In this document: piece by piece, positions 7,787 to 16,089 of the stretch
How positions within the stretch are numbered: position 1 is the first letter of the stretch
Layout: each line of letters opens with the position of its first letter
From: CAZCVI01 sp964502145
Lineage (GTDB): Bacteria; Acidobacteriota; Aminicenantia; UBA2199
Direction of reading: 5' to 3'
Length of the DNA: 32,983 bases
NCBI GenBank assembly: GCA_964502145.1
Contig: CAZCVI010000079.1
Location: 1 to 32,983, forward strand
Program-made: the position numbers and the translations under genes
Notes under the pieces: generated by a model
The model's database searches: none
Seen by the model: only the letters and a program-made list of their open reading frames with translations
What the model was told of the DNA's origin: nothing

Positions 7787-9889
7787 TTACACTTGTAAAT
7801 CCTTGCCCTCAATAAAAGCTGGGGGCTGTATCCCAAAGGCTTTTAATATAGTAGGTGAAATATCAGCCAAGGAAGGGTCTTTGTGCTGGATTTTTCGATT
7901 GCAATAAAAAATACCGGGCACAGCGTCACGGGTAAAGGCATGATCGCCACTCCAAAAGCGGATGTTATCGGAAAAAAGCCGCTCACCGACAAAATTCACG
8001 GCGGATTCCCAGGAGACGCGGTAACCGACTGTATAACCGACCACCACGTCAGGTGCATTGGGAGTATAAGGCCCACGATAGATGTCCTCACGTTTGAAAG
8101 CCAGTTTCACCGGACTTTCGTTGTATTGATCATCTTTCACCAGCACGATTTTTTTGACAATCTCTTCTTTTAATGCCTCTTCTTCTTTCCCTGGGTGTAC
8201 AATGCCGTATTTTTCCCGGCCTTTGACATTTAAGAAGATACCGTTTAAACCCTGACCATACGCCCGTGATTTCGACCAATCCACATCCGCATACCATTTG
8301 TCACTGGTTTTTTTACCCTCTTTGAGCACGAGATACCCCTCTTGAAACAACCAGGTGTTGAGATGAAATTCGCGGTTAAAGGCATTGAAGCCATGATCAG
8401 ATACAATCATCAGAAGATCGCTTTTTTTCATCACCTTGAATAATTTGCCGAGGAAATCGTCCATGGCTTTATAACAATTGGCAATCGCATCCACGATTTT
8501 TGGGTCTTCGGTTAATTTTTCAGCAGGGGAGTTGGCGCCTTTTAAATAACGCCAGAACATATGTTGCATCCGGTCCGTGGCTTCAAATACCTGCACGACC
8601 AGACCACTTTTATATTTTTTGAATGTATCAAAGAAAACCGCTTCACGTTCTTTTTGCACGCCATACACTTGCTGGATAAACGCATCTTCAGAAAGCACGC
8701 GCTCATTTAAGGCCCAGGTATCCTCGGCCATGCCAAGCGTGGCATACGAACCAAGGAGCTTGCTGAGATAAACAGCAAAAATACGGGGATGGGAAATCGG
8801 CATGACTGGACTTTCGGGATCAATGTTAATCGGGGAGAGATACAATTTAATCGGCTTACCCTCGGTTACTTCTTCCAATACGCCCTGCATGATACCAGAA
8901 ATCTTAAGAAACCCAACTTTAAAGCGGACAGTGAACCATTCACTCATGGTTCCTTTTTTTAAAAGAATGGTTTCCTTAGCCAAACGGAGTTGAGCGGTTT
9001 GATTTTGCCAGTCGACCTGGAGTGTGAACGAGAGTTCCAGCAGTTTGTTTTCCTTTAGAAAGGGATTGGCTGGTCCTTTAAGGAATCCTTTATAGGTATT
9101 GGCGGATGTTTTTTCCAATTGTTCAAATACCCCATCAGCAATAGCGGAGGCTTGACTGGAGTCGTCGGAGAAGAAGCTGAAACTGCCCTGGGTGCCACGT
9201 AAATCAGGTGTACCAAGACCCGATAACATCAAGCCAGCGAATCTTTCGGGGGGGAAAGTGAAAGGTACGCGCAACACCGAGGAGAAAATACCTTTACTGG
9301 CTACAATTTTCCAGAAGCTTTGGCTTTTACGTTTTAATTCGATCTTGGGTTTGGAGATAGGAATCGCGTATTTGCCGATATTCAAAACTCGTTTGGGTGG
9401 GCGGATATCCGAACCCGCGAGTTTGGGCATATATGTATTGCGGTCGGTAGTTAAGAAATCGAAAATATTATGTTTGCCCGGGTTCACCCCAGTGGAAAAG
9501 GTGGACCACGCGACCGGGGAAATAGGAGGCTGGGTGCTCCAGAGCGGGGCGAAGGTTCCTTCTTTGGCTAATTCCTCGAAATGGGGGAATTTTTTTCCTT
9601 CCTTGCTGAAACGTTTGATGAGGTTGTAATCCATACCATCAAAACCAATGACAATGACACGTTTATATTTCGCATCTTTCAAATTTTTGAGCCGTTTGAA
9701 AAATTTGATGAGGGCGCGAATAGGGAAGGTCAGGAAGTTAAATATGGCAAGGAAAAAGGCGACAAAAATAAAAAGAAATGAGCCGGCAAAAGCAAAACCG
9801 GCCCCAGGTCCAACATAAGCGACGAGAGGCAGGGTGCAACCAAGAACCAAAACGAGTAACAAGGCAAAACGTTTGGCGCGTATATTCAT
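7787..9889 (-). CDS. Membrane-anchored AlkP-superfamily phosphohydrolase (COG3379-like)
   Basis: A 700-residue paralogue of the downstream gene. I start it at the ATG at 9889; an upstream TTG at 9916 is in frame, but a TATAAT-like box (9905-9910) lies over that stretch. The N-terminus has a signal-like helix and a second hydrophobic segment (about residues 7-55), then a basic stretch (FFKRLKNLKDAKYKR), so the enzyme is probably membrane-tethered. Motifs: GFDGMD (Asp84), PPISPVAWSTFSTG (Ser124 as nucleophile), PGKHNIFDF, VSDHGFNAFNREFHLNTWL and GDHAFTRDAVPGIF. It is first gene of the operon 9889-4676. No clear ribosome site precedes the ATG; if the TATAAT box is real the leader is about 9 nt. 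Confidence 0.87.
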   Translation of the reverse strand: MNIRAKRFALLLVLVLGCTLPLVAYVGPGAGFAFAGSFLFIFVAFFLAIFNFLTFPIRALIKFFKRLKNLKDAKYKRVIVIGFDGMDYNLIKRFSKEGKKFPHFEELAKEGTFAPLWSTQPPISPVAWSTFSTGVNPGKHNIFDFLTTDRNTYMPKLAGSDIRPPKRVLNIGKYAIPISKPKIELKRKSQSFWKIVASKGIFSSVLRVPFTFPPERFAGLMLSGLGTPDLRGTQGSFSFFSDDSSQASAIADGVFEQLEKTSANTYKGFLKGPANPFLKENKLLELSFTLQVDWQNQTAQLRLAKETILLKKGTMSEWFTVRFKVGFLKISGIMQGVLEEVTEGKPIKLYLSPINIDPESPVMPISHPRIFAVYLSKLLGSYATLGMAEDTWALNERVLSEDAFIQQVYGVQKEREAVFFDTFKKYKSGLVVQVFEATDRMQHMFWRYLKGANSPAEKLTEDPKIVDAIANCYKAMDDFLGKLFKVMKKSDLLMIVSDHGFNAFNREFHLNTWLFQEGYLVLKEGKKTSDKWYADVDWSKSRAYGQGLNGIFLNVKGREKYGIVHPGKEEEALKEEIVKKIVLVKDDQYNESPVKLAFKREDIYRGPYTPNAPDVVVGYTVGYRVSWESAVNFVGERLFSDNIRFWSGDHAFTRDAVPGIFYCNRKIQHKDPSLADISPTILKAFGIQPPAFIEGKDLQV

Positions 9890-9938
9890 GATTCTATCCA
9901 AAGTATTATATTTCAATTCAACCAGTTAAAAAAATACC

Positions 9939-10005
9939 CCCACGAATTAAAGGGAAACAAAAGCTCCTTCTTAAAGAATCCGTGTTAATTCCGGTAATTC
10001 GTGGG
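9939..10005. repeat. CACGAATTA-type inverted repeat
   Basis: CCCACGAATTA (9939-9949) pairs exactly with TAATTCGTGGG (9995-10005). The right half adds a second related unit (CGTGTTAATTC, 9981-9991). It lies between the ferritin-like gene and the first AlkP gene, both on the minus strand. Similar CACGAATTA sequences are seen in intergenic DNA of unrelated bacteria. Confidence 0.65.
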
Positions 10006-10033
10006 TAAATCTTTTTCTTTATTTTTATTTCAT

Positions 10034-10510
10034 CTATTTTCCAGCGCTGAATTCATTGATTTTGAAGATGTGGGTGATTTCTTCCTGGATAATTGTTTCC
10101 ACCGCGAATTGTTTTTCGTATTGGATGTATTTTTTCAGAGTCGTGAAGAGAACAATGCTGTCTTTTTCGAAGTCCAGAGCCACATTGATCGCGTCTTGGA
10201 TGGTGTTGATGCCCGCGATTTTTTCTTTTAACATGTCGTCATTCGCCAGGGCGTGGTTGGAGAGGAAATGTTTCATATAAGCTTGGTACTCCCCCGGGTA
10301 GGATTCGTGGGGGGTAAAGTTACCCACCTCGTTTAACAATCGCTTAAAAGTCGCTTCATGTTTGAATTCCTCGTCCGCCAGAAACTGGAAAAGTTTCATG
10401 AAACGGGCATCGTTGAATTTTTTCAAGGTTTCGACGTAGAATTTATAGCCATTTTTTTCAATATAAATGGCAAATTCTACTACTTCGCTGATATTCATTA
10501 AATTACCCAT
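10034..10510 (-). CDS. Ferritin-like di-iron protein (rubrerythrin-related, COG1633 type)
   Basis: 158 residues from the ATG at 10510, chosen because AAAGGAG lies 7 nt upstream; longer in-frame starts have no such site. The four-helix-bundle ligands of a ferritin-like di-iron site are all visible: Glu in YIEKNGYKFY, ExxH in ADEEFKHE, Glu in LDFEKDSI and ExxH in QEEITHI. There is no C-terminal rubredoxin (no Cys pairs), so it is not a full rubrerythrin. A role in oxidative stress or iron handling is likely, by family. A strong promoter (10547-10575) precedes it, so it is transcribed alone, divergently from the TPR gene at 10976. Confidence 0.85.
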   Translation of the reverse strand: MGNLMNISEVVEFAIYIEKNGYKFYVETLKKFNDARFMKLFQFLADEEFKHEATFKRLLNEVGNFTPHESYPGEYQAYMKHFLSNHALANDDMLKEKIAGINTIQDAINVALDFEKDSIVLFTTLKKYIQYEKQFAVETIIQEEITHIFKINEFSAGK

Positions 10511-10546
10511 GTGTATCTCCTTTAAAAAAAATTTGTCATACACTGC

Positions 10547-10575
10547 ATTGTAACAATTCAATATTCAAAAGTCAA
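10547..10575 (-). promoter_or_regulatory. Sigma70 promoter of the ferritin-like gene
   Basis: Read on the minus strand: TTGACT (10575-10570), a 17-nt spacer and TACAAT (10552-10547). The leader to the ATG at 10510 is about 30 nt and holds AAAGGAG. Confidence 0.65.
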
Positions 10576-10600
10576 ACAGAAAGATAAACCTAAAGCCACT

Positions 10601-10745
10601 GCCAAATTATTGAAATCGTTGTAGACTATGTGGACGATATGGACTCAGAGGACAAAAAAAACATTTCTTCTGGATCTAAACCGTCCATATCGTCCACTCT
10701 GTCCACGTCGTCCATGTTTTTTCAAGAATCGACGGTGAATTCTGG
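10601..10745. repeat. TGGAC palindromic repeat, copy 2
   Basis: The left flank GCCAAATTATTGAAATCGTT (10601-10620) is nearly the same as that of copy 4. A short left array (10630-10653, GTGGACGAT/ATGGACTCA/GAGGAC) and an inverted right array (10683-10715) follow. The right flank carries TTTTTTCA and ends with GGTGAATTCTGG (10734-10745), as in copies 1 and 3. It lies between divergent genes, so it cannot serve as a terminator for either. The remaining part of this 465-bp gap holds the two promoters and nothing else I can support. Confidence 0.8.
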
Positions 10746-10858
10746 ATCAGGAAAAAAAAATCCCAGACACCACCCCATGAAAATATTTTTCCAAGCCCGG
10801 GAACCTCTTGCAAAAGGTGCTTGATCGGCGACCGCCTATAGGAACTTCCATTTAAAAC

Positions 10859-10870
10859 AGGCTTAAGCCT
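10859..10870. promoter_or_regulatory. Palindrome abutting the -35 box (possible operator)
   Basis: AGGCTTAAGCCT is a perfect 12-bp palindrome whose last base is the first T of the TTGACA box at 10870. The position suits a repressor or activator site, but no regulator can be named. Confidence 0.4.
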
Positions 10871-10898
10871 TGACAGTAACTGCTTTAAATGCTACTAT
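10870..10898 (+). promoter_or_regulatory. Sigma70 promoter of the TPR/aminotransferase genes
   Basis: TTGACA (10870-10875), a 17-nt spacer and TACTAT (10893-10898). The leader of about 70 nt contains a small GGAAAA..TGAG/CTCATTTTCC hairpin (about 10914-10939) before the GAGGA ribosome site of the gene at 10976. Confidence 0.65.
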
Positions 10899-10975
10899 CC
10901 ATAGTTAAACCGGAAAAAAATGAGTGTCTCATTTTCCTTTTGAAAAAATCATGTGAGACCATACGAGGAATTAAT

Positions 10976-11632
10976 ATGAAGAAGAAAGAACGAGAACACC
11001 TAAAAGAAGACCCTTTTCAACATTTTATTGAGAAGGCATACGAGACCCTGCGAAAATACCAGAAGATGATTCTTATCGGCATTGGCGCTATTGTGGCCGT
11101 GATTATCATCATCATCCTGGTCGTGTTCATCAAATCCAACATCGCCAGCGGTGAAAACCGCACCTATTCGTACGCACTGCGCATCAAAAATGCGGAATGG
11201 TTGAACGTTGATCAGAAGATCGAAAAATTAGCCAAATTGAACTCCAAAAGCGGCATATCTGCGGCGGTGAAATTATTTCTGGCCTCATTGTATTTTGAAA
11301 AAGGCGATCTGGCCAAAGCCAACGAGGTGCTAAAAAGCTTCTCCAAAAGCAGCAGCGGTCTGATCAACAGCGAGAAAAAATTATTGGAAGCGGAAATTCT
11401 TAATGCCTCTGATAAATCCAAAGAAGCACTGGATTTACTCAATACCCTGTTCGTTGACCCCAAATCCGAGGTACCCAAGGATTTCACCCTGTTAAAAATG
11501 GCTAAAATCCAACTCAAAAACGGCCAACTGGAAACCGCGACCACTAACCTGAACAAAATTCTCGATGACTATCCCCAATCTTTTTACACTACTGAAGCCA
11601 AGAATCTTTTAAAAGGATTGGCTAAGAAATAG
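10976..11632 (+). CDS. Single-pass TPR protein, YfgM-like
   Basis: 218 residues from the ATG at 10976, chosen for the GAGGA site 6 nt upstream; the in-frame ATG at 10889 overlaps the promoter spacer. A short basic cytoplasmic segment (residues 1-30) is followed by one membrane helix (about 31-52) and a helical, TPR-type domain on the far side (about 60-218; e.g. AVKLFLASLYFEKGDLAKANEVL and AKIQLKNGQLETATTNLNKILDDYP). Size and layout match YfgM-type proteins, which in Escherichia coli interact with SecYEG and periplasmic chaperones. That role is from the family, not shown here. The aminotransferase gene starts 37 nt after its stop and may be co-transcribed. Confidence 0.75.
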   Translation: MKKKEREHLKEDPFQHFIEKAYETLRKYQKMILIGIGAIVAVIIIIILVVFIKSNIASGENRTYSYALRIKNAEWLNVDQKIEKLAKLNSKSGISAAVKLFLASLYFEKGDLAKANEVLKSFSKSSSGLINSEKKLLEAEILNASDKSKEALDLLNTLFVDPKSEVPKDFTLLKMAKIQLKNGQLETATTNLNKILDDYPQSFYTTEAKNLLKGLAKK

Positions 11633-11669
11633 TGGTTTTAGCGGTCAAAGCACCCGTACAGCTAAGAAA

Positions 11670-12845
11670 ATGAAGGAAAAGGCGAAGCCGGAAGGTTCTT
11701 TAATCAGTTATTTCAGCAACCTTGTCAAAAAAGAGGGTGGCATTAATTTAGCCCAGGGAACACCCGGCTTTTTTCCTCCCCCACTATTATTGCAAACACT
11801 GGAAGCAGCCGCCCAGAATCCATCCCTACACCAATATGCCCCCGGTTCCGGGAATTTCCAATTACTCGACTTGATCCGTTTGGCCTATACACCCGTGGCC
11901 CCCATTGAACCCGACAATATACTGATTGTACAGGGCGCCACCGAAGGGATATTTCTTTCTTTTTTCTATCTCACTACCCTGTTGGCACGTCCCTTTGCTG
12001 CGCTCTCCTTCGATCCCGTGTACGAAAGCTACCCGGTCCTGGCCAACATGTTCGGTATCCCATTTTTTTATGGCCACCTGGGTCAAAATCTGTCCGTGGA
12101 TTTTTGGGAACTGGAAAAAACGATTGAAGAACAGAATGTCAAGGTCGTTTTTATCGCCTCACCCGGCAATCCACTGGGGAAAGTCTGGACCAGGGAGGAA
12201 CTGGAAAAACTGCTCGCCCTCTCCAAACAATACGAATTTTATATTCTCTTTGATGCCGTGTACAATGAAATCTATTTTAACCAGCCGCCATTTAATCCCC
12301 TGTCTTTTCAGGATGAACGGTTGTTTTACATCAATTCTTTTTCCAAGACCCTCGGTATTACCGGTTGGCGCATCGGTTATCTGATCACCCACCGCGACCA
12401 CATGAAACATATCCGCGAGAAACACGATTACACCGGATTATGCGCCCCTTCCGTGTTACAGAGCACGATTGCTTCGTATTTGGCCAATTCCGAGTTTGGC
12501 AAGGACTATAGCCAGACAATCAGGCTGAAATGCCAGCAGTCCTATAACTATATGAAAGGTATTTTGACCCCACTGGGATTTAATGTCGTTTCCAGTGAGG
12601 GTGGTTATTTTTTGTGGGCCCAATTGCCCGCATCCATAGAAGATGCCTTTTCATTTGCCCTTGATCTTTATGAGCGGAAGCGGGTCGCCGTGGTGCCCGG
12701 TGAGAATTTTTCTCCCTGGCATACCAATTATATCCGTATGAATATTGCCGTGGATATGCCAATCATAGAGGAAACCGCACAGCGGATAATAAATTTTTGC
12801 CAACAGCCCACCCATGAACTGCAAATACCCGGTGGTCTTCTTTAA
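11670..12845 (+). CDS. Class I/II PLP-dependent aminotransferase
   Basis: A 391-residue fold-type-I aminotransferase of usual length. Landmarks are INLAQGTPGFFPP at the N-terminus, SPGNP (Asn167), FDAVY (Asp195 and Tyr198, PLP ring contacts), the Schiff-base Lys226 in SFSKTLGITGWRIGY, and Arg356 in NYIRMNIA, which binds the substrate carboxylate. The opening motif and the SFSKTLGITGWRIGY signature resemble the methionine/kynurenine (YbdL/MtnE-like) aminotransferases, but the amino acid used cannot be read from sequence alone. The ribosome site before the ATG is weak. It is probably in one transcript with the YfgM-like gene. Confidence 0.88.
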   Translation: MKEKAKPEGSLISYFSNLVKKEGGINLAQGTPGFFPPPLLLQTLEAAAQNPSLHQYAPGSGNFQLLDLIRLAYTPVAPIEPDNILIVQGATEGIFLSFFYLTTLLARPFAALSFDPVYESYPVLANMFGIPFFYGHLGQNLSVDFWELEKTIEEQNVKVVFIASPGNPLGKVWTREELEKLLALSKQYEFYILFDAVYNEIYFNQPPFNPLSFQDERLFYINSFSKTLGITGWRIGYLITHRDHMKHIREKHDYTGLCAPSVLQSTIASYLANSEFGKDYSQTIRLKCQQSYNYMKGILTPLGFNVVSSEGGYFLWAQLPASIEDAFSFALDLYERKRVAVVPGENFSPWHTNYIRMNIAVDMPIIEETAQRIINFCQQPTHELQIPGGLL

Positions 12846-12900
12846 AATTATCCATACTACAAACAAGTAAAAGTGTAGACAATTAAAATTTGAAGATAAG

Positions 12901-12947
12901 CAAATGTTCCATGGCGTATGCAATTTTGCAATGGAAACGATCATTTG
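12901..12947. promoter_or_regulatory. Nested palindrome upstream of the oxoamine synthase gene
   Basis: CAAATG (12901-12906) pairs with CATTTG (12942-12947), TTCCAT (12907-12912) with ATGGAA (12931-12936), and TGCAA (12919-12923) with TTGCA (12926-12930). It runs into the possible -35 box at 12945, so it could be an operator or the end of the aminotransferase transcript. There is no T-tract that would make it a clear terminator. Confidence 0.4.
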
Positions 12948-12975
12948 ACTATTTTCTGATGTTCACCAATATAAA
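12945..12975 (+). promoter_or_regulatory. Possible promoter of the oxoamine synthase gene
   Basis: TTGACT (12945-12950) is followed by TATAAA (12970-12975) with a 19-nt spacer, longer than the ideal 17. The TTAGGAGG ribosome site follows directly. Confidence 0.4.
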
Positions 12976-12992
12976 ATAGTTTAGGAGGTTTT

Positions 12993-14183
12993 ATGGACCT
13001 ATTTGAAAAATGTTATAAGTTCACCCGTGCCGATGAAGTGAAAGCCGCAGGATTTTATCCCTATTTCAGGCCAATCCAAGAGAATGAAGGCCCTGTAGTG
13101 CAAATCGAAGGCCGCAAAGTGGTCATGGCAGGTTCCAATAATTACCTGGGTTTAACCGCTCACCCCAAGGTGAAAGAAGCCGCTATCAAAGCCATAGAAA
13201 AATATGGCACAGGCTGCTCGGGTTCCAGGTATCTGACCGGTACTATCGATTTACATATCGAATTAGAAGAAAAAATGGCGAAATTTTTTAATAAGGAATC
13301 CGTGTTGTTGTTCAGCACGGGTTACCAGACCGCGCAAGGAATTATACCCACCCTGGTGCAACGGGGCGAGTATTTAATTTCCGATAAGGACAATCACGCC
13401 TGTATTGTAGCTGGCAATTTGATGGCCAAAGCCATTACCGCCAATGTGGTGCGCTACAAACACAACGACATGGAAGACCTTGAGCGGGCGATAAAACGTA
13501 TTCCTCTGGAAGCACATAAACTGATCGTCAGTGACGGCGTGTTTAGCACTGGCGGCGAAATAGTTGAGCTTCCTGAATTGAACCGCATTGCCAAGCAGTA
13601 TAAAGCCCGCATTTTGTTAGATGACGCGCATTCCGTGGGTGTTATCGGGAAAGGTGGCCGGGGTACAGCCAGTGAATTTGACCTGACCGATCAAATCGAC
13701 CTGACCATGGGCACTTTCAGCAAGACATTTGCCTCTCTGGGTGGTTTTGTGGCCGGTGATGCCAAAGTGATCGATTATATCAAGCATCATGCCGCTGCAT
13801 TGATCTTCAGTGCCTCCCCCACGCCCGCTTCCGTGGCTGCCGCTTCTGCGGCGTTGGATATCCTGATCGCCGAACCCTGGCGCGTGGATAAATTGATCGC
13901 CAATTCCGAGAGGGTCCGGTCCAAATTACGGGAAGCTGGATTTCACGTGTTAGAGGGTCGTACTGGTATCGTGCCCGTGATTGTGGGCGATGATATGCTC
14001 GCTTTCCAGATGTGGAAAGCCCTTTATGACTCCGGCGTGTTTGTCAACGTGTTTATCTCCCCTGGCGTTCCCCCCGGTCGTCAGATGATGCGCACCAGCT
14101 ATATGGCCACCCATGAAAACGAACACCTCGATTTTATTGTCGATGCGTTCAAAAAGTGCGGCAAAGAGTTGGGGCTGATCTAA
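12993..14183 (+). CDS. Alpha-oxoamine synthase, serine palmitoyltransferase-like
   Basis: A 396-residue PLP enzyme that condenses an amino acid with an acyl thioester. Landmarks: GSNNYLGLTAHPKV (47-60), YGTGCSGSRYLTGTIDLHIE (71-90), DNHAC with His135 (stacks on PLP), DDAHSVGVIG with Asp211 and His213, and the Schiff-base Lys244 in GTFSKTFASLGG. The wording YGTGCSGSRYLTGT..LHIELE is what I know from bacterial serine palmitoyltransferases, but glycine C-acetyltransferase and AONS (BioF) share the fold. There are no biotin or threonine catabolism genes nearby, while an acyl-ACP synthetase faces it. I therefore favour a sphingoid-base or related lipid role. A strong TTAGGAGG site lies before the ATG. 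Confidence 0.85.
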   Translation: MDLFEKCYKFTRADEVKAAGFYPYFRPIQENEGPVVQIEGRKVVMAGSNNYLGLTAHPKVKEAAIKAIEKYGTGCSGSRYLTGTIDLHIELEEKMAKFFNKESVLLFSTGYQTAQGIIPTLVQRGEYLISDKDNHACIVAGNLMAKAITANVVRYKHNDMEDLERAIKRIPLEAHKLIVSDGVFSTGGEIVELPELNRIAKQYKARILLDDAHSVGVIGKGGRGTASEFDLTDQIDLTMGTFSKTFASLGGFVAGDAKVIDYIKHHAAALIFSASPTPASVAAASAALDILIAEPWRVDKLIANSERVRSKLREAGFHVLEGRTGIVPVIVGDDMLAFQMWKALYDSGVFVNVFISPGVPPGRQMMRTSYMATHENEHLDFIVDAFKKCGKELGLI

Positions 14184-14220
14184 AAAAAGAATTCTAAAAC
14201 AACTATAATAAATCAGTATA

Positions 14221-14321
14221 ACCGGAGACATAATCCCACAGGAATTTGTCTCCGGTGGCAGGGAACCTTTGGGCAGTGGAACATTCATAGAACGTCATAC
14301 CCCAGAGGTTCCCAAACCACC
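14221..14321. other. Two strong hairpins between convergent genes
   Basis: Hairpin one: ACCGGAGACA (14221-14230) with TGTCTCCGGT (14247-14256), 10/10. Hairpin two: GGGAACCTTTGGG (14261-14273) with CCCAGAGGTTCCC (14301-14313), 12/13, extended outside by GGTGG (14254-14258) and CCACC (14317-14321). The outer part of the second overlaps the end of the first by three bases. It may end both facing transcripts or be a structured RNA; no long T-tract follows. Confidence 0.55.
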
Positions 14322-14351
14322 ATTTTAACCCCTTTTCCACTGATATTATTT

Positions 14352-15893
14352 TTATTCGTCTGTATCCTCGCCGTTTTCCGTGGCCAAGAGCGCTTTCACC
14401 TGTTCTGTTACCGAGCGGAAGTCTACTTTACCACTGCCCATTTTGGGAAACTCTTCGATGTGGATGAATTGTTTGGGTAACGCAATCGGCGGTAATTGTG
14501 CCGCCATTTTTTTGAGAATATCTTTTTCATTGATTTTCTGCGTCACTGTGGCCACGATTTTGGCCCCCTTTAAGAAATCCGGGACTTCTACCACGCAACA
14601 TTCAATTTCATGGGGTAAAAGACCCTGGAGTACATTTTCCACCTTGACCAATGACACCATTTCGCCGCCGATTTTAACAAACCGTTTCAGACGTCCGCGG
14701 TGCCAGAGAAAGCCATCTTCATCCAGGACGCCCATATCGCCCGTGTCGTACCAGCCGTCTTTCATGCGATAGGATGTCTCTTCCAGGTCATCGAAATAGC
14801 CTTTCATGACCAAATCGCCCTTGACCAGGATTTTTCCTTCGCCACCTGCCGGTAATGTTTCACCCGAATTGATATCCGCGATTTTAACCTTGACACTGGG
14901 CAGTGGTTTGCCAATACTGCCTGGGCGGCTGTTTTCTCCCAGGCTCAATGAAACTACCGGACTCGTTTCCGTGCAGCCGTAGCCCTCGCCTAGCGTGATG
15001 TTGTGTTTCTCTTTATAACCCTCGCGTAGCCAGTCTTGCGCTCTGTCCGCGCCCGCGACCGCGATCCGCACCGAGCTTAATTCTCCCGGTTCCGATTTGC
15101 GCAGATAGCCCATAAAAAATATCGGCGTACCTACCATCAACGTGACCCCTTCCTCTTTGACTACTGAAACCACTTTCCGGTATTCCAGCGGATTGGCATA
15201 GGTCACCGTGGTGATACCGCGCAGCAGGGGTAACCAGAAATTGGTATTATGACCGAACACGTGGAACAACGGCAGATTGCCCAACATGATATCATTGTCT
15301 GTCAGTTCCAAGACTTCCAAGATATCCATGATATTAGAGCCGATATTACGATGGGTCAGTTGCACTGCCTTGGGGTCCTTTTCACTGCCGCTGGTGAACA
15401 GAATCACCACATTATCGTCGCTATCGCCCCCGTGAATGGTTTTAAGTAGCAGCATCGTGGGCATTTTCGCTTTTAGTGCCGCCCGCAATTTATCTTTGAT
15501 CGTCAGTTGCGCCATGATGTCCTCGATAAATATCATGCCTGGAACCAAGCGGCAACCGATCTTTTCCAACAGCGCACGGGAAGTGATTATGGTTTTAAAG
15601 CCGCATTTCTTCTTCGCATACTCGCAATTTTCTGCCGCACCCGTCGAATAATTGATCATCACCGGGACTTTCCCAGCCATAATCACACCCAGGATACTCA
15701 ACATCGAACCCGCTGAATTGGGGATCATAATGCCAATAAACCCATCCTTGAAATGTTTGAATCTCTTTGACAATAACAACGATGCCATCAGCGACTTTCC
15801 AAACGTGACTCGTTTCTCCGTGGAACGGTCTATTATAGCAAGCTTCTTCCCATTCTTCTTGGCGATTTTAACAAATTCCTGATGAAGTAACAT
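14352..15893 (-). CDS. AMP-forming acyl-ACP/acyl-CoA synthetase
   Basis: A 513-residue member of the ANL superfamily from the ATG at 15893 (GGAGG 8 nt upstream; an in-frame GTG one codon earlier is possible). The phosphate loop is LFTSGSEKDPKAVQLTHRN. Unlike the usual TSGTTGxPKG, the TSGSExDPK form is typical of acyl-ACP synthetase domains such as that of Aas. Next come GEGYGCTETSPV, the WYDTGDMG motif, GRLKRFVKIGGEMVSL hinge region and the C-terminal catalytic Lys in KMGSGKVDFR. It activates fatty acids with ATP. It faces the serine palmitoyltransferase-like gene and could supply its acyl thioester, or an N-acylation step. Upstream is an exact tandem repeat TTTATTTTTAAC at 15912-15935. Confidence 0.88.
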   Translation of the reverse strand: MLLHQEFVKIAKKNGKKLAIIDRSTEKRVTFGKSLMASLLLSKRFKHFKDGFIGIMIPNSAGSMLSILGVIMAGKVPVMINYSTGAAENCEYAKKKCGFKTIITSRALLEKIGCRLVPGMIFIEDIMAQLTIKDKLRAALKAKMPTMLLLKTIHGGDSDDNVVILFTSGSEKDPKAVQLTHRNIGSNIMDILEVLELTDNDIMLGNLPLFHVFGHNTNFWLPLLRGITTVTYANPLEYRKVVSVVKEEGVTLMVGTPIFFMGYLRKSEPGELSSVRIAVAGADRAQDWLREGYKEKHNITLGEGYGCTETSPVVSLSLGENSRPGSIGKPLPSVKVKIADINSGETLPAGGEGKILVKGDLVMKGYFDDLEETSYRMKDGWYDTGDMGVLDEDGFLWHRGRLKRFVKIGGEMVSLVKVENVLQGLLPHEIECCVVEVPDFLKGAKIVATVTQKINEKDILKKMAAQLPPIALPKQFIHIEEFPKMGSGKVDFRSVTEQVKALLATENGEDTDE

Positions 15894-16024
15894 CACTCAT
15901 ACCTCCAAAAGTTTATTTTTAACTTTATTTTTAACTTTAAGATGGTAATATACCACAAAAAGCCTTTTTTTTGAAATATTTTCCCTATAAATTAAGACAA
16001 TAAAATTATTTTTTCATCAGACGG

Positions 16025-16053
16025 TTGACAGGCGCAGAAAAATATGGTAAATT
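16025..16053 (+). promoter_or_regulatory. Sigma70 promoter of the tRNA pair
   Basis: TTGACA (16025-16030), a 17-nt spacer and TAAATT (16048-16053), about 37 nt before the first tRNA base. Confidence 0.65.
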
Positions 16054-16064
16054 ATTATCCTGCA

Positions 16065-16086
16065 ATGATGAATGTAAGTTCATCAT
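16065..16086 (+). other. Leader hairpin before tRNA-Lys
   Basis: ATGATGAA (16065-16072) and TTCATCAT (16079-16086) are perfect inverted copies with a 6-nt loop, ending 3 nt before the tRNA. It could help RNase processing of the leader or be an operator. Confidence 0.45.
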
Positions 16087-16089
16087 GAA

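Noticed and set aside
10630..10824. A 64-residue plus-strand open frame across repeat copy 2.
   Set aside because: It is composed of repeat sequence and has low-complexity Ser-rich composition; no ribosome site was seen.
12993..14183. Naming the oxoamine synthase bioF or kbl.
   Set aside because: Context and motif wording do not support biotin or threonine pathways; the substrate cannot be fixed by sequence reading alone.
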